DNA of 64,000 nt. It comes from Vespa crabro (lineage: Eukaryota > Arthropoda > Insecta > Hymenoptera > Vespidae). The position numbers were made by a program, and so were the translations under genes. Shown here piece after piece: positions 12,225-24,430 of this stretch. The stretch's first letter is position 1, and each line of letters starts with the position of its first letter. The DNA lies in contig NC_060972.1 in assembly GCF_910589235.1 (NCBI RefSeq), forward strand, positions 3,797,399-3,861,398. Direction: 5' to 3'. The notes below the pieces were generated by a model, which was not told where the DNA came from, did no database searches, and saw only the letters and a list, made by a program, of their open reading frames with translations.

Positions 12225-12420
12225 TTGTCTCTCTCTCACTCTCTCTCTCTCTTCAAGATTCGTTTCGAAGGGCAGAAGAAGAGGAGGAATAAGAAAAAGA
12301 AGAGGAGGAGGAGAAAGAAGAAGAAGAAGAAGAAGAAGAAGAAGAAGAAGAAGAAGACGATGAAGAGAGACAAAGAAAGAGAGGGAGAGAAAGAGAGGAA
12401 GAAGAAGAAGAAGAGAAAGA
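12225..12420. repeat. CT tract followed by GAA-rich purine tract
   Basis: A CT array (about 12225-12252) is followed by long purine sequence dominated by GAA (pure from about 12320 to 12356) and GAGAAA units. The Lys/Arg-rich frame over it is a repeat artefact. Confidence 0.85.
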
Positions 12421-12544
12421 GACTAGCACCACGTGGGCACGTACACGCTCGCGCCACGGGGTGGAACGTTCGATTGGTAAAAAGCGATCGCTTCGAGTTA
12501 TTTATTGCGCCCTTTCGGCTGGCTGCTTGCCTCTCGAAGAAGAG

Positions 12545-12893
12545 AGATAGAGATAGAGAGGGTTAGGGAGAGAGTGAGAGAGAGAGAGAGAGAGAGAGGG
12601 AGAGAAAGAAAGAGAGAGTACAGGACGATTCAAGTGGATAGGAAGAAGAGAGAAAGAAAATGGGAAGAGAAACATCGGTGCCGTTGCACGGACCAAGAGA
12701 TATCTTATCTTCACGGACACACACCGTGAAACGCGTATACTTATCCTCTTCGCCTTAGGCATGATACCATGCGGTGATAACCGACGCCTAGTATCTGATG
12801 TTCTTGCAAAAACAAAAGGCAAACGACGTCCTACGTTCTCGCTCTCTCACTCCTCTCTTTCTCTCCCTCTCCCTCTCTCTCTCTCTCTTTTTC
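12545..12893. other. unique island bracketed by (GA)n and (CT)n
   Basis: A GA array (12545-12618) and a CT array (12838-12893) flank about 220 bases of unique sequence. This is the same arrangement as at 11301, 14682, 18506 and 59637. Confidence 0.45.
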
Positions 12894-14148
12894 TCATGTT
12901 CTTCCTTTCTTTCACTATCTCTCGTTACTTTGCCATTTCATCCCTTATGAAATGTATATCTCTCTATTTCTAACTGAATAAAAATAATTAATATCGTTAA
13001 TTATTGCGATCCGACGATGATAAAGTTATTAACAAATATTTTCAAAATATATTTTGTATATTCGATATTCTTTATTCGACATATAAATATATACATATAC
13101 ATTTAAATGAAAAATTACGAAAATATATTGTTACAATTGTTGAATGATCGGAATAATTCGTTTGGAACAATGAAATGTATATTAAATATCATCGTATATG
13201 TTATGGATATTATATGATTAACATAAGTCCGTTCATCTTAAAGAACGTTGTATTACTTACGTTCGTATCTTTGAAGGGACAATATTTTTCACTTCATTAT
13301 CTCAAAGAAATCGAAAAAGAGCGACTTTGCTTGAGGGTAGACCGAAATAAAGACGAGCCGTATAACAGGGTCCAATAACCTCGGAGCAAAAGTGAAGAAA
13401 ATAAGATAACCAAGACTCGTACGAGAGCTTATCGATGACGAGCGTTCAATGTTCGTCCGAAATCTTTGCTGCCCGGAAGCTTTTCTCGTTCTTTCCTGAT
13501 CGCAAATGCATTCTTCAAAAAACTTCTCCTCCGACCCCCCTCATCTACCTTCCTCTATCATCATGTTTCTTCTTTCCTCGAAAGAGACGCTACTCGAAGG
13601 CAATTCGAAGGAGAGACTCACGCCGACACTGCTCGAGTTTTGTTATTTCCTGACGTAAGAAAGAAAGAAAGAAAGAAAAAAAAAAAAGAAAAGAGAAAAA
13701 AAAAAAAAGAAAAAGAAAAGAAAAGAACGGACATATTGGTTTTACGTTCGCTTATTTACGAGACCATAAACTCTGCTCCGGGCGAGCCACGATCCGCCAA
13801 GTGCAGTGCGTTACATCTGAGAAGAAGAAGAAGAAGAAGAAAAAGAAAAAGAAAAATTAAAAAAAGAAGAAGAAGAGTATATAAGGTGGTATCCGAGAAG
13901 ATGAAGATGAAGAGAGAGAGAAAGAAACAGTGAGAAGGGGGATTAATAAATTTTGCTACGAGTTACCGGCTGCTGCTTGGAAGTGCCGACGAATGTCGAT
14001 ATTCATAGAAAATATAAAACGATTCTTTATATATGTTAAATATCTACAATCTTTATATTCTATTCTATATTTTAATATTTTCTTTTTATTTTACTTTTAT
14101 ATTTTTTAATGCGATAAAAATATATTTAAAGAAAGATCAACTTGTATC

Positions 14149-14187
<39 letters not shown>

Positions 14188-14681
14188 AAAAGAAAATAAA
14201 AAAAAAAAAACTTAAATATTAGGAAAATCTAAAATTTGGCTCGATTACATTTATAAAAAAAAAAGAGAGAAAAAAAAAAAAGAAAGAACATATGAAAGCC
14301 CATAATTCTTATATTTATAATAATAATTACACACAATTAAGCACAATTAAATTCGAAAGTTTCGAAATTGTCCCATTTCAGGGAAGTTTCGAATTACAAC
14401 GTGTTAGTGAGAAATACGTATATCCGCATGATTCAGATGCGAACCGATGATCTCTCTCTCTCTCTCTCTCTTTTTCTCTCTGTCTCTCTAGACATCCTAA
14501 TTATAGTATGAACAAGAAGAAAATCTTCTTCCAAGCTTGATCATTCCACGGTAATAATCTCGGAAACGCGTCAATCGTAACCGAAACCTGCTCCCAGCAG
14601 ACTTCTGAAACGTGCGACCGGTGGCTGGCTTTATGCGAGCGCCGTCTATCTCGGTGCAACCTGTAATTGCACTTAGCCTTC
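12894..14681. other. gene-free spacer
   Basis: AT-rich sequence (12970-13170), mixed unique sequence (13175-13640), A-rich tracts (13655-13725, 13820-13880), a (GAAA)n array (14150-14190) and a CT array (about 14453-14483). A unique CpG-rich segment (14520-14680) precedes the next GA array. No open frame is convincing. Confidence 0.55.
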
Positions 14682-14687
14682 GAGAGA

Positions 14688-14751
<64 letters not shown>

Positions 14752-14955
14752 GCAGTCAGCAATAAACGGACTTCTGATTGCTATTGCTCAGCTTCGAAAT
14801 GCGTGACCAAGTCGAAGTTGCTCGCTTCTACCTTTCTCCTTTTTCCCTTGGAGCATTTGACCTCCCTCTCCTCTTCCCAGCTCTCTCACACTCTCCTTTC
14901 CTTCTCTTTTATCCTCTCTTCTTCTACTTCCACGTTCGAGATTACCTCGACGTCG

Positions 14956-15002
<47 letters not shown>
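14682..15002. other. unique island bracketed by long (GA)n and (CT)n
   Basis: A GA array of about 65 bases (14682-14748) and a CT array of about 45 bases (14957-15002) flank about 208 bases of unique sequence. This is the clearest example of the bracketed arrangement. Plus-strand frames over the island end in Ser-Leu repeats and are not credible proteins. Confidence 0.5.
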
Positions 15003-15006
<4 letters not shown>

Positions 15007-16061
15007 CTTCTCTTCACTTTTCTTCTCTTCGTGACGCGACCTCCATGTACTGATCTCGCTTTGTCTTCCTCCCTGTCTCTATATAAAAACACTCTCCCAC
15101 AGAGACGAGAAACTAATTAATCTCCGTCTAATCGTCCTATCGCCTCGTCGACGTTACTGGATGGACCAAAAGGAAAAAAAAAAAAAGAAAAAAAAAGAAA
15201 GAGAAGAAAAAAAGTTAAGTAACGCAAAGAGATTGAACGAAAAAATAAAAAGTGTCATTTTAAACGCCATCAAATGAGAATCAAAAAAGAAAAGAGATTA
15301 TAGCGAGGTTACTTGAAAAATATATTTACATTGATCTCTTTTCTTTTCTTTTCTTTTCTTTATGTGTTCCTAAAATAATCAGTAATTTTATCAATCTTAA
15401 GTATCTTCGTAATTATCATCCAAGTACCGTCATTTCTTCTCCTTTAATATATCACACATCGCACCAACATAATAATACACATAATTATTATCGACTCGTG
15501 ATTCACTTATCCTTAACTTCCATTCATATCGAATAACATATCACTAATGTACACCGTATTATTAAATAATTATTATGTCGAAGCACATTGCTCGTCGTGC
15601 GATGTGACTATAAAAAAAAAAAAGAAAAAAAAAAAAAAAAAAAGAAAAAGAAAAAGAAAAAAGAAAAAAAATATAAATAAATAAATAAGAAAATAAAAAA
15701 AAATCCTAAACAGATCCGAATAAATTTCTCTCTCTTTCTCTCTTTCTCAACGTCCTCGTCTCCGTCTCATTCTCTCGTACGAAAGAAGAAGAAGAATAGC
15801 CCGAAAAGTATTGTGTGTGTGCTCGTGAGCGCAAGAGAGTGGCACTAAAAGTTTCGGGGCGTGGGTAATAATTTACGATGCCGCACGGTAACTATCCGTA
15901 AGTACCGACGCGGACACCGCTAATGTTCGTCCTTATGTACCACCCTATATGTCTGGATACGTGAACGAAGAAATAAGAGAAAAAGAGATGGAGAAGAAGA
16001 AAGGAAAGGAAAGGAAAGAAAGAGAAAGGAAGGAAAAAGGGGAAGAAAAGAGAGGGTTGAA
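15003..16061. other. gene-free spacer
   Basis: A-rich tracts (15173-15215, 15612-15705), AT-rich unique sequence (15360-15600), CT-rich sequence (15725-15775) and a CpG-containing unique segment (15780-15960), followed by a purine tract (15965-16050). No gene is seen apart from the frame starting at 16062. Confidence 0.55.
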
Positions 16062-16274
16062 ATGGCCACAAAGATGCCTCTAAGGCGTTCACCTTTACTA
16101 CGCATAAATCTGCGGTTGAGACCGCCGCCGCCGCCACCACCACCACCACCACCACCACCAACACTGCCACTACCACCACCACCACCACCGCCGCCACCGC
16201 CACCACAGCCGACGTCGTTTCAACATTTTACTACCTTTCCTCGAAAGCCCGAATACAACTTGGATCGTCCCTGA
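16062..16274 (+). CDS. candidate 70-residue proline-rich ORF
   Basis: An ATG in good context (GAAATGGCC) opens a 70-codon frame. An N-terminal basic stretch (MATKMPLRR...) is followed by about thirteen prolines, a TLPL spacer and about eleven more prolines, then a 22-residue tail beginning QPTSFQHF and ending in TGA. The proline runs come from a CCN trinucleotide array, so the frame may be an accident of that repeat. In its favour are the start context and mixed tail codons. Against it are the lack of any domain, of a neighbouring exon signal and of any recognised relative. No function is proposed. Confidence 0.15.
   Translation: MATKMPLRRSPLLRINLRLRPPPPPPPPPPPPPTLPLPPPPPPPPPPPQPTSFQHFTTFPRKPEYNLDRP
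16120..16208 (+). repeat. (CCG/CCA)n trinucleotide array
   Basis: About 29 CCN triplets, mostly CCA with CCG at both ends and a short ACACTGCCACTA interruption. The opposite strand is a TGG/CGG array. Confidence 0.9.
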
Positions 16275-17041
16275 GAAAAAAAAAAAAAAAAAAGGAAGAA
16301 CTAACCGACAGACACGCTCGAATAACGTCGTCCTCTCAATGTAGGTCTCTGTGTCTACCCTTTGTACTAAAAACTTCATTTTATAGCTAAACAAGTTGAT
16401 ATTTTTTTTTTCCAGTAAAATACGTACGTATATATTTACGATTTTGTATTACGAACTGATGCAATTTTTTATGCTGATACATTTCTAATAATTACTTTTT
16501 TTGTTTTATTTTTTTTCGTTTATTTTTTTTTTTTTCTTTCTTTTTTTTTACAGAATATCAATAAGTACACGAGAATTTTCGTAATTACGAATTAATGTGA
16601 TTTTTAACATCCACGTATAATCGCCCCCTAACGATTACATTTCCTTCAGCATGATAGAGATAAAATTAAATGTAAAATACGATCACACAAGTTCGTATAA
16701 TTTTCTATAAACAAGAAATATTTTCCGAGGTAATAATTAGAAAAAAAAAGGAAAAAAAAAAAAAAAAAGATATATCCTTAATCGATTTCCGATAAATCGA
16801 TAACCACTCTCACCGGACGATTACAAACTTCGTAAATCATCTATAGCATAGGTAACTTTTCAAGGCCACGATCCTTGGAAAGCGAAAGAGGCGTTTTACA
16901 AGGTTCGATTAATTAAAATCGTCGCGCGTAAGTCGAATACCTGGCATGGTATCACTTAAATCACTAAATTAACTCACTTCAAATTTCACAAGGATATGCT
17001 TAAATCAATTAAAGAAATAAGAAAAAGTGAGTGAGAGTGAA

Positions 17042-17048
<7 letters not shown>
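16275..17048. other. gene-free spacer
   Basis: Poly(A) (about 16277-16294), T-rich tracts (16400-16412, 16496-16550), A-rich (16740-16770) and AT-rich unique sequence. A short mixed segment lies at 16800-16960. No gene is seen. Confidence 0.6.
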
Positions 17049-17087
<39 letters not shown>

Positions 17088-17214
17088 AATTACTTTCTTA
17101 TTAGATACTCGAATACTGATACACCTATTCCTACATGTGTAAGTACGAAATAGCTGTACAAGATTCTTGATTAAATATGTATACGATGTACATATCTATA
17201 TGTATAAGAAAAAA

Positions 17215-17273
<59 letters not shown>

Positions 17274-17453
17274 TGTCTCGTGTGACTTTAATCAATATAA
17301 GATAGCCCGCGAGGAAGCAATTAATATAGTAATTAGTGTGCAAGGCACTTACACGCCACGAGGCTCCTCCCATCTCTTTGCGTTTCGACTCGTATCGCTG
17401 TTCCATGTACATAAGTATGTGTTATACATACATATAGGTATGTATATACATAC

Positions 17454-17500
<47 letters not shown>

Positions 17501-17679
17501 AAGGCAAAGAAGAAAAGTGCCTAGAGTCGCTGCACGTGGCGTTTATACGTGATACATATGAAGCACGTAAAACGTAATAACAATGCGTTGGCGGCTGCTC
17601 TCCGATCGCGCACGTGTATGCCACGAGCGTGTTTCTTAGTAAGAGAAAAAGAGAAAGAGAGAGAGAGAGAGAGAAAGGC

Positions 17680-17727
<48 letters not shown>

Positions 17728-17729
17728 GT
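17049..17729. repeat. cluster of three GA arrays with TACA/TA arrays
   Basis: GA arrays at 17049-17084, 17215-17273 and 17641-17729 all run in the same orientation. Between the second and third lie a (TACA)n run (about 17437-17467) and a (TA)n array (17468-17498). Unique spacers separate them. Frames through the cluster encode Arg-Glu or Tyr-Ile repeats. Confidence 0.85.
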
Positions 17730-18123
17730 CGAGGAAACGAGATTACGTAGGAGAAACTACCGAGAGAGGTAAGGATCTCTAGATGGTTAGAAACGGACGT
17801 GAGAAGCTCCGAGTTCCCACAGACGATACACGAAGATATAAAAAGATCGAGAGATCTTCTCTATCATCTTGATCGAAGAAAACTATGATGATAACGATAA
17901 TCGATATTGCAGTTCTATTTTAAAAAATAACAATCATACGTTATTATAGAAAGTATTTGTTATATTATATATTTTAATATTATCGTGATTTAAAAAGTAC
18001 AAGAAATTACTTACATCGTTTTTATTATGAATTGAAATAATATATTTCGTTCGATATAGTAATATAATATTTTTATTATCTAAAAAAAAAAAAGAAATAC
18101 CCACGAAGAGAAAAACAATCGTA

Positions 18124-18157
<34 letters not shown>

Positions 18158-18505
18158 CGTCACATCAATAAACAATTTTATCATATACCAACACTTATAC
18201 GATAATATATTTGAAATAGAACTGGCAACAAAATTAATCTCTTTCTCTAGTAATCTATATTTACTCGCAATAGATTAATTTCTTTTTTATTCCTTTTTTT
18301 TGTTCTGTTTTTTTTTTTTATCTCTTTTTTTTTTCTTATTATCTTTTTCCCTTTTTCTTTTTTCTTTTAATAATCTATATTATCAGTTACTATTTTATCC
18401 AATATATAAACGCTCCTATCGTTTGAAAAGAATATATATAACATTTTTGCAATGACATTTTTAAAATAAAAAAAAAAAGAAAGAAATAACAATAAGAATA
18501 GCGAA
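17730..18505. other. gene-free spacer
   Basis: A mixed unique segment (17730-17880), AT-rich sequence, a (TA)n array (18126-18155) and T-rich tracts (18280-18370). No gene is seen. Confidence 0.6.
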
Positions 18506-18507
18506 AG

Positions 18508-18568
<61 letters not shown>

Positions 18569-18853
18569 TGAAAGAGAAAGACACGTGGGATAAGCGGCGA
18601 TCGGTAAAGAAATATCGACGTCGTATGCTCGCTGGTTTGAGCCATGCGAATGCATCCGATCGTATCTGTAATGCGATCGCTTTGGCACTGTATGGCGATA
18701 GCATCATTAACCCTCCGCGTACTGAACACCGGCTAAGATCTTGTTACGTGATATCCGAGCCTGGACCCGCGCTTCTGCTTCTCTCTCTCTCTCTTTCTTT
18801 CTCTCTTTCTCTTTCTGTTTCTCTGTCTTTCTCTTACTCTTTCTCTCTTACTC

Positions 18854-18891
<38 letters not shown>
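18506..18891. other. unique island bracketed by (GA)n and (CT)n
   Basis: A GA array (18506-18568) and a long imperfect CT array (about 18776-18891) flank about 207 bases of CpG-rich unique sequence. The plus-strand ATG frame at 18568 covers the island for about 65 codons but begins in GA repeat and ends in Ser-Leu repeat, so I do not call it a gene. Confidence 0.45.
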
Positions 18892-18894
<3 letters not shown>

Positions 18895-19194
18895 CACAAT
18901 ACTCGCTAATTAAACGAACGGGTTAGCTTGGGCCTTGGCAAGAAGATAGAAGAAGGCGATTGCTTTGTTTTCGTACTGGGGACTACGCCACGCTTCCACA
19001 GCCAAATTAATTGGAGACGAGAAATAAAATAGAGGAATCGTGCAGACCTTTTTTTCGAAACCTGGATGAACCTGAACGTCACGTGAAAGGTGTAGCCCCA
19101 TGAGAGGACGTTTTAAACATTCACACATTCATACATATACATATACGTAGAAGAATGGATTAACAATGCTATCGTCTGATTCACTAATACGATT

Positions 19195-19231
<37 letters not shown>

Positions 19232-20520
19232 ATATGTACGTACGTAATATGGAATACGTGTAAATGTTGCAAGAGAAGATGAATCAAGGAAATCGAATAT
19301 AAATCTTTAATCCTATCGAGATGAGATCGATCGTGAATCTTTTGGTCGTGTCGTTACGGTTTTCAATTTCTTCCTTTTCTCTTCTTGTCTTTTTGATCGC
19401 AACTACATATACATATATATTACGTATCTTGTATAGATTTAACAAAAATACTTTATATCGAGTTTTTACAATTTTTTCCTTTCGATAATATAACGTAAAA
19501 TTAACAAATAAAATCTATCTAAAATGGAATCGATAAAAATTACACGTAAAAAAAAAAAAGAAAAAATAATACCATTGTTGCTATAAAATATATTGCACAA
19601 AATATTGCATCGAATGGCTTAAATTAAATATGAACTAAATAAAATCTTCGAGCGATTATCAATGAATTACATTTGTAATCGATAATCGTAATCGTTAAAT
19701 ATAATCATACAAAAAAAAAATATCAAAATCATTTTAATAACGAATAAATAATTATTCTATGTAAATCTTAAAAGATATAAAAACAAAAAATTTAATAGCT
19801 GTAATAAAAAATAAATCTCTTTTATTTGACGCAAGTCCAAACACAGAGACGCATGATAATTATTAAATAAACATTATCAACTATTTTATCTCGCTTCGAT
19901 GTTGATTACGACACCCTCGATCGATCAGATTTTATTTATTTCTCCTTTCGTCGGGAGATACTCTCTGATATTCGAGCAGTTATCACACAGAAAACGATAA
20001 CGTACATACCTGCATAATCTTTCGAACCTTGAAACTCCAAACTTGATTTTTTTTTTCATGTCTACGTACGACTTATCTACGTCGTTACTTCTCTTAACGA
20101 GAATATACGAGCGAAAGTTTCGATAAAAACGAAATGATGGTATATAAAAATTTGTTGGGGAATGATTAGAAACGATTAGATATTGAATAAAATATAATCT
20201 TGACGATATAAACGACATACGTACATTATTTTTTTTTTTTTTTTATTCTTTAATTGAATTTAATTACTTTTATGAAAGATCATAATTAACTGTACATATT
20301 TTACAAATATAAATATTATTTATAATCGTTTCTTAAAATATTCTAATGAAATATCACGATAAATTATCTCATAGGATTGTTTCATTTAAAATAATAATCC
20401 AATTAACAAAAATTCATTCCCATTATATTTGAAGAAATAATACGTTTCGTTCGAGTGTCCTTCTAGTAAGTAAAAAAAGATAATTAAAACTAGACACGCG
20501 TACTCTTAGATCCTAGTTTA
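18892..20520. other. gene-free spacer
   Basis: Mixed unique sequence (18900-19190), a (TA)n-(TG)n compound array (19195-19231), then mainly AT-rich sequence with short A runs and a T run (20229-20244). The minus-strand frame 19925-20218 shows no domain or signal peptide. Confidence 0.55.
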
Positions 20521-20695
20521 ACAGGTGTGGTTCTTTCTAAAAGCTTGCGTAAGAGTCACCAACGTGGATATATTTGAAAACAGGTGTCCCGGATGCCGAT
20601 ACAAATGCCGAATCAACTCGAAGACTTCATGCTCTTTCGTCATTAGACGAGCTACTCATACGTTCTCACGATTACTAGCTATAGTATACACCATG

Positions 20696-20752
<57 letters not shown>

Positions 20753-21515
20753 GCCTAGGCGACCGAGTGTCTGGACTTGTTAAAGGTCATTCGTTAATCT
20801 CGCCTTGAAACAAACCATAGAGAGTTTGTTATTGTCCTTGAAGTTCTCTTAACTTATGCTACTTACTATTATATCATATATTACATCACGTCAAACTGAT
20901 TTTCATTTAAATAATAGTATTCTTAATTTAATCTATCTTAAATACAAGAAATATTAATCGTCCTTGAGAGAAAAAAAAAAAAAAAAAAAATTCAAAAAAA
21001 CATTTCGATGACGACGAAATGACGATATTAAATTTCTATCTAAATAATATCAATTTTAATTAATTTTATAAACTATTTTTTCTTGTATCAAAGGAAAAGA
21101 AAACGAAAAAAAAAAGAAAAAAAATAAAAGAAAAAAGAAAAAGAAAATTATATAACGTGACATTATGAGAAAAATTAATAAAACCATAAGTCATAATGTT
21201 ATAATATGTATTACTATTATTTTTACTATGACCATTTAATTCATAGGCTTACAAAATCGCACATAAATATATACTATTATATCCTCTATTTTCTGTTGTC
21301 ATTGATAATAAATATTTTATCTTTGAAGGTCGATAAACAAATGTCATTAATGTTCGACATAAAATCTATATTAAATACATTGCCGATGTGTTAAATACAT
21401 AAATATAATTATTATTTCGATATACATATGTAATCGAGTTAAAAACATAAATAGATAGATAATTAACAAGCTCATAAACTAGATAGTAATTTAAGTAGTT
21501 CTTTAGTTTAATTCT

Positions 21516-21573
<58 letters not shown>

Positions 21574-22113
21574 ATAAAAAAGAAGAAAAAAGGATAAAAA
21601 GAAAGAAGAACTCGTTTCGAATACATCATGTCGAGACACGAATAATTATATTTTGTCAACCATCTTGGCACTCTCTTAACGTTCGTTCGATTCATCGTAT
21701 AACGTTTTCTCTCGACGAGAGTAGCTTTAATTGGGGGCTTCGTTCATGAATAGATCTCATCTGCATACCCTGCTCTCTAACGAGGCCAAGAACATTGTCC
21801 GTTCGTAGAAGAGTGCTTGCTCATCTGCTAATTAATTAACCCCACATACATGCATATACATCCCGTTTAATAGTTACTACCTATAGAAATGGTTGACATT
21901 TTGACAGATAAGCAACAACTCGAACGTCGTTTATTATTTAAGCACGTTCTCGATACTTAAGCTTTTGTCGATAATTAATATATATTAATTATCCACGACC
22001 ATAGTATTTACAATCTTCTATAATATCATATCAGGATGAACTTTAACTTTTGTATACACATTTACCTTTTATCGATATTATTAATTAATTTAAACTTATA
22101 ATATTATTTATTT

Positions 22114-22157
<44 letters not shown>

Positions 22158-22310
22158 TATTAAATCTATGATAGAAAATAAAAAAACGACATAGAAATTT
22201 GATTTTAAAGATTATTTTAATATTTTTGTTTCTTGTTTCCTTTTTTTTCTTTTTTTCTTTTTTTCTTTTTTTTTTTCTTGAATAATCAGTAGAAAATCGC
22301 CCGAAGGTCA
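20521..22310. other. gene-free spacer with one small unique segment
   Basis: The segment 20521-20690 carries two CAGGTG E-box words (near 20522 and 20580) and a cysteine-containing frame lacking an ATG. GA arrays lie at 20697-20755 and 21520-21569, a poly(A) run at about 20972-20990, an A/G-rich tract at 21090-21145 and a (TA)n array at 22117-22150. A mixed segment at 21600-21960 has no credible frame. Confidence 0.5.
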
Positions 22311-22580
22311 TTCGATCGAGTACGCTAAAACAGCAATCATCAAAAATGGAGATCGCGATGAACGAGAGGAGCGTATCGATCTCGTAGCCTGTAGTTTACC
22401 TCGCACGACACGAACTCGAACGCACCCTCGAGGATTCGCCATTGTGATAGTAATTGTGAGCCTTCGAACTGAGAAGCAGAACCGGATCAAGCGGCCAATC
22501 CAGATCAGAGATCACGGCCGTGAGTTTTACCGAGGCTCACTTCTGCTCGCGGGGTCACGATCTTAAATTTCACGAATGCC
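22311..22580. other. CpG-rich unique island with palindrome
   Basis: Contains the 12-base perfect palindrome TCACGGCCGTGA (22512-22523) and a second small inverted pair, GTGAG...CTCAC, just downstream. No long open frame covers it except a minus-strand frame of 60 codons without support. It is likely non-coding. Confidence 0.35.
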
Positions 22581-23534
22581 CTCTCTTCTCATCTTTTCGT
22601 TTCTTCTTTTTCCTTTTTCTTTTTCTTTTATCCAATAGATGATTCTTCCCTTACGAGATAAACATCTCCGGCGTCCATTAAGAGGAACGAATTAAAATAA
22701 AAAAAAAAAAAAAAAGAAAAAAGGAAATCAATAAGGATAACAATATAATGATAATTCTTTTAACAACATCGATAAAATAAAAAATCAAGAATAACTATCT
22801 AAAGGAAGAAATTTCTTTCGTATTTTATAGATGCATCCATTAGTCTCCCTCGATAGGATACAACGTAAATGGATTCTGCATCCTTGGCATAGCAAAAGAA
22901 GGAGCTAAAAGAAATCTTGACACGCGAATCGACAGCCGATGTATCCGATGTATCCGATGTAGTATGTAGTACCGCAGGCTCGTTAAATGTCGAGTAATCT
23001 ACCTTGAACTTTGCTCGTTTCGTGAGCGTCTAGTATGGGAGGATCATCGACTGCAGAAAACGCATTCCAGAGAATGGTGCAGGTGGCCGGGAAACTAGCT
23101 ATCTATCTTAACCATCTATCTTTTAAATGAAACTAAAAAGCAAAATTCTATCTATGTACTTGTATATATGGATACATACGTAGAAATGCGCACGGCAACG
23201 TTTCTCTAAAGATAACTCTCTAGCTTTGAAATTCATTGAATGGTAAAGAGAAAAAAAAGAAAAAAAGAAAAAAAAGAGGAAGAAGAAAAGATTAGATATC
23301 ATATATTCAGGAACATCTAGAGCAAACCTTCAATGGGAGAAGATAAGAAACAGAGATGCGGTTGCAGGTTGCAACGAAAGGTCGCCGAGAGTCTCGGGGA
23401 TGAGTAGTTCCCACACTTGGAACGTACTCAGAACGCTAGGAGCTCGTGGGTCAGACCACTATGCGCCTCGTGATCGAAGTCGTGACCAAAGCGATGTTAC
23501 ACGAAACAGAACCTACCCTTTTCTAATATATGCA

Positions 23535-23537
<3 letters not shown>
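22581..23537. other. spacer with two regulatory-looking unique segments
   Basis: The 22850-23100 segment holds three tandem 9-base units CCGATGTAT/G (22936-22962) and a TEAD-like inverted pair (23063-23076). A second CpG-containing segment lies at about 23330-23520. The rest is T-rich, A-rich or AT-rich sequence. Confidence 0.45.
23063..23076. promoter_or_regulatory. inverted CATTC/GAATG pair (TEAD/Scalloped-like)
   Basis: CATTC-caga-GAATG is a perfect inverted repeat. CATTCC is the core bound by TEAD/Scalloped factors, and the left half extends to CATTCC. A CAGGTG E-box follows within about 10 bases. Function is inferred from motif match alone. Confidence 0.25.

Positions 23538-23576
<39 letters not shown>
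23538..23576. repeat. (TA)n microsatellite
   Basis: About 19 TA units. Confidence 0.95.
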
Positions 23577-23579
<3 letters not shown>

Positions 23580-23959
23580 GCCATCTTCTTTATTCCAACG
23601 ATAAACTTAAAACTTATAACAAAGTACATGTCAATTCAATTCCACAAAATTCAACTTTCAATTTACTTTCTAACCATCGCGACATATATTCTCTAATAAA
23701 TAGAAATTTAAATCCAACAAATTACATCTGTTCCGTAATAAATCGAATGGCAGTCCTAAATATATTATGCAAGTCAATTGAAAGTATAAATTAGGTATGC
23801 CTACCACATTAAAAAGAAAAACAAAGCAAAATGAAAAAAAAAAAAAAAGGGAAGAAAAATTAATAATTTTTCTTAATGCTATTATACGATATTAGAGACG
23901 AATTGTAATGGATAGAAATAGATATAAAATTGGAGATAAATTTAGTAGATTGAAAAGGA
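23577..23959. other. gene-free AT-rich spacer
   Basis: AT-rich sequence with a poly(A) run (about 23834-23848). No gene is seen. Confidence 0.6.
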
Positions 23960-24430
23960 AGTATAGATGAAGAAGAGAAATGGAAAGAGAGTGGATGCCT
24001 CGTGTAACAGCGTCTGTAAGTGGCTCGGGGCACGGCGCGTGCAGGACGTGATTGCGTCCCGCGGTGCTCCCTCTCTCCTTTACTCGACCACGCTCGCGAC
24101 CACTTCCCTCCTTCTCCATCTCCACCTCCAACTCCTTCACCTCTTTTGAACCCCTTCTCTAACAACAGCAGCAGCAGCAGCAGCACCAAGCACCACCACC
24201 ACCATCACCACCACCACCACCACCACCATCACTACCACCACTGTCTGCCACCACCTCTCGCCACTTGCCCCTTTTCCAACTCCATTCCTACCTTCAATTC
24301 TTTTTGCTTCCATTTCCTCTCTTCTCCTCGCTTCTCCACGATGTAGAGGAGAGGACGGCTCCCACCGCCTCCGCTCGAGCACGACTGCCGTGGTCGAGGC
24401 TCGTGCTGCTCTTACTGTTCTTACCGTCCT
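23960..24430. other. GC-rich segment with CAG/CAC array
   Basis: One of the most GC-rich stretches of the window. A GTAAGT splice-donor-like word lies at about 24016. A plus frame of 109 codons is open from just after a TAA, but it has no ATG before the repeat, so it could be coding only as an internal exon. The minus strand also has open frames caused by the repeat. An exon, a UTR or a non-coding island are all possible. Confidence 0.3.
24166..24241 (+). repeat. (CAG)6 joined to (CAC)n
   Basis: Six CAG units are followed by CAC triplets with CAT, AAG and TAC interruptions. In one frame they read Ser6 then a His run. Confidence 0.9.

Noticed and set aside
13466..13933. 155-codon plus-strand frame
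   Set aside because: About half is Lys/Arg/Glu from A/G-rich repeats, and the rest matches nothing.
20525..20758. Cysteine-containing plus-strand frame (CPGCRYKC) after a TTTAACAG acceptor-like word
   Set aside because: It has no ATG, the cysteine spacing fits no zinc-finger family I know, and it runs into a GA array.
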